Below, piece after piece: positions 53,902 to 59,141 of a stretch of 59,141 nucleotides of DNA. A model generated the notes under the pieces. The model made no database searches, had not been told where the DNA came from, and worked only from the letters and a program-made list of their open reading frames with translations. Source of the DNA: Silvibacterium sp. GTDB lineage: Bacteria; Acidobacteriota; Terriglobia; Terriglobales; Acidobacteriaceae. The stretch lies in the NCBI GenBank assembly GCA_030037215.1, contig JASHRS010000234.1, positions 1 through 59,141 of the forward strand. Reading direction: 5' to 3'. The first letter of the stretch is position 1, and each line of letters begins with the position of its first letter. The position numbers were made by a program, and so were the translations under genes.

Positions 53902-54177
53902 TCAGCACCCTCCTGCAATCGACGGAATAATCGACAACGCGTCTTTCTCGCTGACCTTCGTGGCGTCTTTCTCCGGAAGATAGCGAATGTCTTCGTCGTT
54001 CAGATAGACATTTACGAAGGAGCGCAGCTTGCCTTCGTCGGAGTAGAGTTGCTTCTTCAGGTCGGGATGCTTCGCGGTCAGAGCGTTCAGGGCTTCGCCA
54101 ACAGTGGTTGCGCTTACGCTAACGGAGTCCTGCTTGTTTGAATAGACTCGCAACGGAGTAGGAATGAAAATCTTCAT
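53902..54177 (-). CDS. cysO: CysO-like sulfur carrier with encoded C-terminal Gly-Gly-Cys
   Basis: A 91-residue beta-grasp (MoaD/ThiS) protein. It starts MKIFIPTPLRVYSNKQD and shows VGEALNAL and FVNVYLNDEDIRYL. In M. tuberculosis CysO, adenylation and thiocarboxylation happen on a terminal Gly-Gly. Here the codons at 53905-53916 read Ala-Gly-Gly-Cys then stop (TGA 53902-53904). The extra Cys gives the same sequence as the CysO-Cys intermediate. It must be removed before activation; the neighbouring Mec protease is the obvious candidate. Adjacent genes are cysM, mec and moeZ. Confidence 0.92.
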   Translation of the reverse strand: MKIFIPTPLRVYSNKQDSVSVSATTVGEALNALTAKHPDLKKQLYSDEGKLRSFVNVYLNDEDIRYLPEKDATKVSEKDALSIIPSIAGGC

Positions 54178-54257
54178 CAGAAATGGTCCTTATCGGCTAG
54201 GGGAACAGGTTGAGGGATCAGACAATGCGCCTGATCACAGGGTGGGCGAGCCCACGC

Positions 54258-54710
54258 TCAACATCGTTCGGCTTCCAGCGCGGCCACTTCTACCGCTTCG
54301 TCCTCAAAGGCCTTGTCGTCTTCCCCGGTTCCGGTCAGCAAAAAGGAATTCGTTGCCTGCGCTATGCCTTCTTCGACTGCCGTAATCACGTAAGAACAGC
54401 CGAGCCAGTGCGCTTCGGCAAAATCCGTCTTCGACCAGCGTGCCGGATGGTCCGGATGCGAATGGTAGAACCCGATAATATCGAGTCCGCGTTCGCGTCC
54501 CTGCCGCTGAATCCGGATAAGTTCCTGTGGAGCGATCTGATAGCGGTTGCGCGCCGAGTCAGTGCGGGTATTGCCCGCTCGCACCGCATCCTCGACCTCA
54601 TTGACCCCATCCACTGATTGTCCAAGCAGCACGCCGCAACACTCAAAGGGATACGTCTCCTCCCCATGGCGTCGAATTGCGTCGTAAACCTGCTCGTTCA
54701 GCTTCAGCAT
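54258..54710 (-). CDS. mec: Mec-type JAMM metallopeptidase (M67)
   Basis: A 150-residue zinc peptidase that, in Mycobacterium, releases cysteine from CysO-Cys. The JAMM pattern is intact: E23 in PFECCG, H83 and H85 in FYHSHPDHP, S93 and D96 in RWSKTD. The C-terminal region (about 120-150) is acidic. It lies 8 bp downstream of cysM and 80 bp upstream of cysO in one operon. Its predicted job here is twofold: removal of the encoded Cys from CysO and release of the new Cys after each cycle. Confidence 0.95.
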   Translation of the reverse strand: MLKLNEQVYDAIRRHGEETYPFECCGVLLGQSVDGVNEVEDAVRAGNTRTDSARNRYQIAPQELIRIQRQGRERGLDIIGFYHSHPDHPARWSKTDFAEAHWLGCSYVITAVEEGIAQATNSFLLTGTGEDDKAFEDEAVEVAALEAERC

Positions 54711-54718
54711 CGCTTCGC

Positions 54719-55684
54719 TTACTCCTCCCAGAAACGTTCCGACAAATACTTATCTGCCGAGTCAGCCAGGATCGTGACAATCACCGCCTCGCGCCCCTGC
54801 GCTGCCTCTTCCTCTGCAACCTGCAGGCAGGTTGCCACGGCGGCAGCCGCCGATACGCCAACCAGCAGGCCCTCGGTCCGTCCCAGCCGCTTGGCCATGG
54901 CGTAGGCGGACTCGGTGTCCATATCTATATTACGGTCTGCCAGCGCCGGGTCGTAAATCGGCGGGACAATTGCCGTAGCCATGTGCTTCAGGCCTTCGAG
55001 CCCATTGAAGGGCGAGTCCGGCTGCATGGAGATACACTGGATGGCTGGGTTCAACTCCTTCAACCTGCGCGATGTGCCCACAAACGTTCCGCTCGTGCCC
55101 AGCCCGGCTATGAAATGCGTGAGCTGGCCTTCGGTCTGTTCCCAGATTTCGTTGGCTGTGCCGAGGTAATGCGCGCGCCAATTGGCGTCGTTGCCGTATT
55201 GGTCGGCGTAGAAGTACTTCTCCGGCTCATTGGCAGCCAAAGATCGAGCCTTGCGAATCGCGCCATCCGAGCCATCAGCCGGGTCGGTCCAGATCACATT
55301 CGCTCCATAGGCAGCCAGGATACGCTTGCGCTCCAGCGATACATTCGACGGGATGCAGAGTGTAACGGGAAAGCCCATCGCCGCGCCGAGCATGGCGTAA
55401 GCGATGCCGGTGTTCCCGCTGGTCGCGTCCAGAAGATGCTTGCTCCCGTTTTTGCCGGGGCCGGGTCCTAGCAAGCCGCGCCGCTGCGCGTCGGCCACAA
55501 TCCCTGAGGCCGCCCGGTCCTTGACTGAGCCGCCGGGATTCGTCCACTCGGCTTTGCCAAGAATCTGAATTCCCGGCAGATGCGCGGCAATCCGCTCCAG
55601 CCGGATGAGCGGCGTATTGCCGATGCGGTCCAGCAGAGCGGTTCCTACAAGAGACGTGTCCGGCGAATTGGTCATCGTTGCCAT
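54719..55684 (-). CDS. cysM: Cysteine synthase, CysM-like (O-phosphoserine type likely)
   Basis: A 321-residue PLP enzyme forming cysteine from an activated serine. K55 in NPGGSVKDRAA is the PLP Lys, DATSGNTGIAYAML (86-99) binds substrate, and GTSGTFVGTSR appears near residue 180. In M. tuberculosis, CysM uses O-phosphoserine and thiocarboxylated CysO. The neighbourhood with mec, cysO and moeZ makes that the probable reaction. A basic residue (Lys) stands where I recall Mtb CysM having Arg220, compatible with phosphoserine but not decisive. It is the first gene of the operon. Confidence 0.95.
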   Translation of the reverse strand: MATMTNSPDTSLVGTALLDRIGNTPLIRLERIAAHLPGIQILGKAEWTNPGGSVKDRAASGIVADAQRRGLLGPGPGKNGSKHLLDATSGNTGIAYAMLGAAMGFPVTLCIPSNVSLERKRILAAYGANVIWTDPADGSDGAIRKARSLAANEPEKYFYADQYGNDANWRAHYLGTANEIWEQTEGQLTHFIAGLGTSGTFVGTSRRLKELNPAIQCISMQPDSPFNGLEGLKHMATAIVPPIYDPALADRNIDMDTESAYAMAKRLGRTEGLLVGVSAAAAVATCLQVAEEEAAQGREAVIVTILADSADKYLSERFWEE

Positions 55685-55796
55685 GCGTTGCAGTGGCGCG
55701 TCTGTTATGCGACAGTGAAAGAAGAGCCAGAGCGCCAGTCTTTAGTGTAACTTTTTGCGCCTGCCAATCACAATCTTTCCGAACGGATTACCCGTT

Positions 55797-56261
55797 ATGC
55801 CCAAGAAAGTAAAGCCCCGCAGCTTCGACGAAATCCTGAGCCAACTACGCACCCTTCAATTTGATGTGCGCGAGACGCCTGGGGTCGCAAACCATGTGGT
55901 TGTATCGAAATACGGCTGCGCTGCCATACTGGGCCGCGCCAAAGACGGCAGCGGAGTCCTCCTTCACAAGCCGGGAATTCTGCTCGGAGACGAGATCGCC
56001 ATTCTGCTCGACCGCGGTTTTCAGAAGTTCTTCAAGACCAGCCGTCTTGAGATTCCCGCAACTGCCGACCGCCTTAAGGCTGAACATCGCTTTACCGAAG
56101 AACTGGACGAAGTCACCGGCGGAATCGGCCTTTATAACGAGGCTCTGGGCACGGTAAGCGATGAATACATGTATGACCGCGTGAAAGGCCGCGACCAGGA
56201 CGCTCCACCCAGAGGGCTTACTCCGTGGGAACTGACAGCGGGAGCCGCCGACAGCCATTGA
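55797..56261 (+). CDS. Hypothetical cytoplasmic protein
   Basis: A 154-residue protein from the ATG at 55797. It has no signal or membrane segment. It starts MPKKVKPRSFDEIL and includes VVVSKYGCAAILGRA. A short N-terminal region and an alpha/beta middle with FFKTSRLEIPATADRLK can be seen. Family not recognised. It is divergent from cysM, with a 110-bp promoter gap. It is probably real because the codon bias matches its neighbours; no function assigned. Confidence 0.65.
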   Translation: MPKKVKPRSFDEILSQLRTLQFDVRETPGVANHVVVSKYGCAAILGRAKDGSGVLLHKPGILLGDEIAILLDRGFQKFFKTSRLEIPATADRLKAEHRFTEELDEVTGGIGLYNEALGTVSDEYMYDRVKGRDQDAPPRGLTPWELTAGAADSH

Positions 56262-56312
56262 GCGCGCGCCCGGAAGGCTGCGTCGTATGCCAGTAGGTGC
56301 CTGAGGACTGCT

Positions 56313-57329
56313 ATGCAAGGTCGCGCCGCTCTTATCCGTCCCCGCTGCTTTCTTTCCCTCCTGCTCACTGGACTTGCGGTTCCCTTTTCCGGCTACGCAG
56401 CACAGCCGTCCCGTACTCCATCTTCGGTGGACGTGCAAATCACACTCTCGCAAAGAGCAGAGGCAAGGCTCAACGAGCGCTCTGAAGGAATCGTTGTCGC
56501 TGCCAGGTACTTCGGCGATCCAGCGCCTGGCGCAGAGTCGCACGTCAACCAGATCGGCCAGATTGATCTCGGCAGAGTGACCGAAGAGGTTTCGGGAAGA
56601 TCGCAGACTGTACACATTACCGGGCCGAGCCTTACTCCCGGAGTCCTCGCGAGGATTCGAGGCCCGGTTATGCTCAACGTCAATATTTATTCTGCCCGCC
56701 GCAGCGGCCCGGACAATATCCTCAACTGCGATTTTTTTGACGGAAACCTCCGGGATACCCTGCACAAACCCCTTGTGCTGCATTGCGCTTTGATCTCCGA
56801 GGGATACGTCAGCGGCGTAGTTCCAATCCCGGCTGAGCGCGCGGCTGACTCCTATGCCATCTACTCGCTGCTTTTACCCGGTGCTCCGTCTGACAAGCTT
56901 GCACCTTCGCACATACGGCACTGGACCATTGCCGGAACCACCGTCAGCATCACCGATATGAATCCAGCCGTCCCGCCTGACGGCCAGCTCAAAGCCCCGC
57001 CCGACAACGTCAAGGCCTTTAACGAGGCGCTCGAGGACTTTCAGGCCCGCAAATACGACCGCTTCCAGTTGGAAACAGCGAGCCTGCACTGGAACCGCAG
57101 CCTGAATTTAGTCACCAATGAGCAGGTCAGCGACCTCCGTCGCTCCGGTTCCAGCGACACAGGCATTGCATTCTTCAGCGCGGTCTATTTCAACAGCAAG
57201 CAGACAGCCGCACTCGTCTATGTGAACGACTGGTGCGGCAATCTCTGCGCCGCCGGACAGTGGGTTTATCTCGAAAAACAAAATGGGCAATGGGTGCGAC
57301 GGTCCGGAATTACCACCGGCGGGGCTTAA
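56313..57329 (+). CDS. Secreted hypothetical protein (338 aa)
   Basis: A 338-residue protein with a signal (FLSLLLTGLAVPFSGYA). Two regions are visible: a beta-rich N-terminal part (about 30-230) with LNCDFFDGNLRD, then a C-terminal part (about 240-338) with WHWNRSLNLV-like strands and a Cys pair in WCGNLCAAG, a possible redox or disulfide motif. No family recognised. It is 13 bp upstream of the M29 aminopeptidase gene and so probably shares its transcript. Confidence 0.65.
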   Translation: MQGRAALIRPRCFLSLLLTGLAVPFSGYAAQPSRTPSSVDVQITLSQRAEARLNERSEGIVVAARYFGDPAPGAESHVNQIGQIDLGRVTEEVSGRSQTVHITGPSLTPGVLARIRGPVMLNVNIYSARRSGPDNILNCDFFDGNLRDTLHKPLVLHCALISEGYVSGVVPIPAERAADSYAIYSLLLPGAPSDKLAPSHIRHWTIAGTTVSITDMNPAVPPDGQLKAPPDNVKAFNEALEDFQARKYDRFQLETASLHWNRSLNLVTNEQVSDLRRSGSSDTGIAFFSAVYFNSKQTAALVYVNDWCGNLCAAGQWVYLEKQNGQWVRRSGITTGGA

Positions 57330-57341
57330 ACTGGAAGAGCC

Positions 57342-58601
57342 ATGTCTACCGCTACCGTCGAAGCCGCTCCCGTCCTCACACACGAACAGAAACTTGACCG
57401 CCTAGCGGAAGTTGCCGTCCGCGTCGGCCTTGGCCTGCGCCCCGGGCAGGAGATGGTCATGACAGCCACGCTCGATACCCTGCCGCTCGTACGGCGTATC
57501 ACCGAGCATGCCTATAAGGCCGGAGCCACGCTCGTCACCACGCTGCTCACCGATGAGGAATCGACGCTGCTTCGCTATCAGTACGGCGAAAACGAGGGCT
57601 TCGACCACGCCGCCTCATGGCTCTATGACGGGATGGCTGCTGCCTACAGGAGCGGAGCAGCACGCCTCGCCGTTGCCGGAGGCAATCCCGGGCTGCTCTC
57701 GCAGCAGGATCCGGAAAAAGTTGGCCGCGCCAACCGCGCCATGTCGGCAGCGTACCGCCCCGCGCTTGAACTCATCACGCGGCACGACATTAATTGGACT
57801 ATCGTCGCTGCGGCCACGCCCGCGTGGGCAGCGACCGTATTTCCGGACTTGCCCGCCGACCAGGCGCTCGAAAAACTCTGGGATGCCATCTTTGTTGCTT
57901 CGCGCGTCGATCTCCCTGATCCTGTTGCAGCGTGGCGCGAACACGATGCCGGGCTTCATCGCCGCGCCGACCTGCTCAATCAGAAGCGTTACCTCGCTTT
58001 GCACTTCAAGGCACCGGGGACGGATCTCAAGGTCGGCCTCGCCGACGACCACCTCTGGCTCGGCGGTGGCATGAACGCAGGCAACGGCCAGTACTGCATT
58101 CCCAACATGCCGACGGAAGAGGTCTTCACCACTCCGCACAAGGACCGGACTGAGGGCTATGTGACCAGCACCAAGCCGCTCTCGTATCAGGGAACGATGA
58201 TTGAAGGCATCCAGGTGCGTTTCGAGGGAGGTCGCGTGGTCGAGGCCAAAGCGTCGAAAGGCGAAGAAGTGCTGAACCAGATGATTGGAACCGACGATGG
58301 CGCGCGCCGTCTTGGCGAAGTCGCGCTCGTTCCGCATTCCTCGCCCATCGCGAGCAGTGGACTGCTCTTTAACCACACGCTGTTTGATGAAAACGCCGCT
58401 TCGCACATCGCGCTCGGTCAGGCATACAGCTCCTGCCTGAAAGACGGACACAACCTTACACCTGAACAGCTCGCAAAGCTCGGAGCCAACGACAGCCTGA
58501 TTCATGTCGACTGGATGATCGGGTCTGGGAAGATGGACGTGGACGGCGTTACTGCTGACGGCAAGGCCGAGCCGCTGATGCGGCAAGGGGAGTGGGTCTA
58601 G
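57342..58601 (+). CDS. M29 family aminopeptidase
   Basis: A 419-residue metallo-aminopeptidase (thermophilic aminopeptidase family). The two-metal site is carried by residues in the C-terminal half: NMPTEEVFTTPHKDRTEG, GEVALVPHSSPI, NHTLFDENAASHIALG and HVDWMIGSG, which supply Glu, His, Asp and a Tyr-containing loop. Length is close to the family's 410. The ATG follows GGAAGAG. It has no signal peptide, so it acts on peptides in the cytoplasm. Broad removal of N-terminal residues is the known activity. Confidence 0.93.
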   Translation: MSTATVEAAPVLTHEQKLDRLAEVAVRVGLGLRPGQEMVMTATLDTLPLVRRITEHAYKAGATLVTTLLTDEESTLLRYQYGENEGFDHAASWLYDGMAAAYRSGAARLAVAGGNPGLLSQQDPEKVGRANRAMSAAYRPALELITRHDINWTIVAAATPAWAATVFPDLPADQALEKLWDAIFVASRVDLPDPVAAWREHDAGLHRRADLLNQKRYLALHFKAPGTDLKVGLADDHLWLGGGMNAGNGQYCIPNMPTEEVFTTPHKDRTEGYVTSTKPLSYQGTMIEGIQVRFEGGRVVEAKASKGEEVLNQMIGTDDGARRLGEVALVPHSSPIASSGLLFNHTLFDENAASHIALGQAYSSCLKDGHNLTPEQLAKLGANDSLIHVDWMIGSGKMDVDGVTADGKAEPLMRQGEWV

Positions 58602-58664
58602 CCGCGAATCGTCCTGAATCCTTCCCCCAGTTGCTCTGATCCAATGCGAACAGGAGGGAGACTT

Positions 58665-59141
58665 ATGCCGAAGATCGTTCGTTTTCACGCGCTCGGCGGC
58701 CCTGAGGTCCTCAAATTTGAGCAGGAAGCCACTCGCCAGCCCGGCCCCGGCGAAGTGCGGCTGAAGATCCAGGCCGTCGGTCTCAATCGCGCCGAGTCGA
58801 TGTACTATCACGGCCACTACCTTGAGCACGCCGAATTGCCCTCACGTCTCGGCTATGAAGCTGCAGGCATCATAGAGGCGGTTGGGCCGGGAGTGGATTC
58901 AGCTCTGGTTGGCAAGGCCGTCGCCACAGTACCAGGTTTCTCACAGAATAAATACGGCCTGCTCGGCGAAGAAGCGATTCTGCCCGCTTCAGTTCTGGCC
59001 GAATACCCGGGCAATCTCTGCGTGACTGAAGGGGCCGCCATCTGGATGCAGTACCTTACCGCGTGGGGTGCGCTGGTCCACTTCGGCAAAGTTGCGAAAG
59101 GAGACTTTGTTGTCATCACTGCTGCTTCAAGCAGCGTGGGC
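58665..59141 (+). CDS. Zinc-free quinone oxidoreductase-like dehydrogenase (3' end cut)
   Basis: The first 159 codons of a medium-chain dehydrogenase/reductase of the quinone oxidoreductase type. The N-terminus MPKIVRFHALGGPEVLKFE and VGLNRAESMYYHGHY match this group; the zinc Cys is absent, so it does not use catalytic zinc. The nucleotide motif starts at AASSSVG and continues outside the window. The ATG has GGAGGGAG seven bases upstream. It follows the M29 gene by 63 bp. Substrate unknown. Confidence 0.9.
   Translation, partial: MPKIVRFHALGGPEVLKFEQEATRQPGPGEVRLKIQAVGLNRAESMYYHGHYLEHAELPSRLGYEAAGIIEAVGPGVDSALVGKAVATVPGFSQNKYGLLGEEAILPASVLAEYPGNLCVTEGAAIWMQYLTAWGALVHFGKVAKGDFVVITAASSSVG

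Noticed and set aside
57615-58829. 404-codon antisense reading frame across the M29 aminopeptidase
   Set aside because: Shadow of the real gene; runs into the next gene and has no recognisable fold.
1-59141. CRISPR arrays, transposases, integrases or phage genes
   Set aside because: None seen on either strand; no regular direct repeats with spacers were found.

Overview
The window looks like chromosomal DNA of an Acidobacteriota member, most likely class Terriglobia (Acidobacteriaceae-like). This is inferred from gene style and content, not from a database search: moderately high GC, many TonB and Ig-like surface proteins, small zinc-ribbon proteins, a class Ic ribonucleotide reductase and several conserved hypotheticals. 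No phage, insertion sequence or CRISPR array was seen. Codon usage and gene spacing look like an ordinary core/accessory chromosome.

Layout. 1-3.6 kb (mostly minus strand): Rrf2/IscR-like regulator with cysteine desulfurase IscS (cut by the window edge), a 51-residue zinc-ribbon protein, a CDP-alcohol phosphatidyltransferase and an SHS-type MFS carrier. 3.8-9.3 kb: TonB-dependent receptor, tRNA-Val(GAC), threonine synthase, DAACS symporter. 9.4-16.5 kb: nrdAB (minus) and metE (plus), each preceded by its own cobalamin riboswitch on divergent transcripts. NrdB has Phe where the radical Tyr should be (class Ic). 16.6-21.1 kb: SYLF lipid-binding protein, two response regulators, MltF-like lytic transglycosylase. 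21.5-23.5 kb: DyP peroxidase with a C-terminal encapsulin-loading peptide, overlapping its encapsulin shell gene. 24.9-31.8 kb: tightly coupled RND efflux operon (adaptor, pump, outer-membrane channel, LysR regulator), then a tandem Usp protein.

32.7-45 kb: sugar-porter MFS with a large insertion, zinc alcohol dehydrogenase, DUF6496 and FmdB small proteins, serA with a class V aminotransferase, YqeY, Gfo/Idh/MocA oxidoreductase, lipoprotein, MltG, RuvX, GreA, and a second CDP-alcohol phosphatidyltransferase. 45.5-49.5 kb: a TetR regulator divergent from a run of NAD(P)-dependent oxidoreductases whose leaders carry repeated sequence. 49.5-51.9 kb: Kbl-like alpha-oxoamine synthase and an Ig-like surface protein.

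52-55.7 kb: a five-gene minus-strand operon, cysM-mec-cysO-(secreted protein)-moeZ. It matches the protein-thiocarboxylate route to cysteine known from Mycobacterium tuberculosis. Here the sulfur carrier is encoded with an extra C-terminal Cys after Gly-Gly. 55.7-59.1 kb: two hypotheticals, an M29 aminopeptidase and a truncated quinone-oxidoreductase-type dehydrogenase.

Themes that tie the genes together: sulfur handling (IscS, MoeZ/CysO/Mec/CysM, MetE), serine supply (SerA plus aminotransferase giving O-phosphoserine, the likely CysM substrate), and vitamin B12 economy (two riboswitches that would turn off B12-independent isoenzymes when cobalamin is present).
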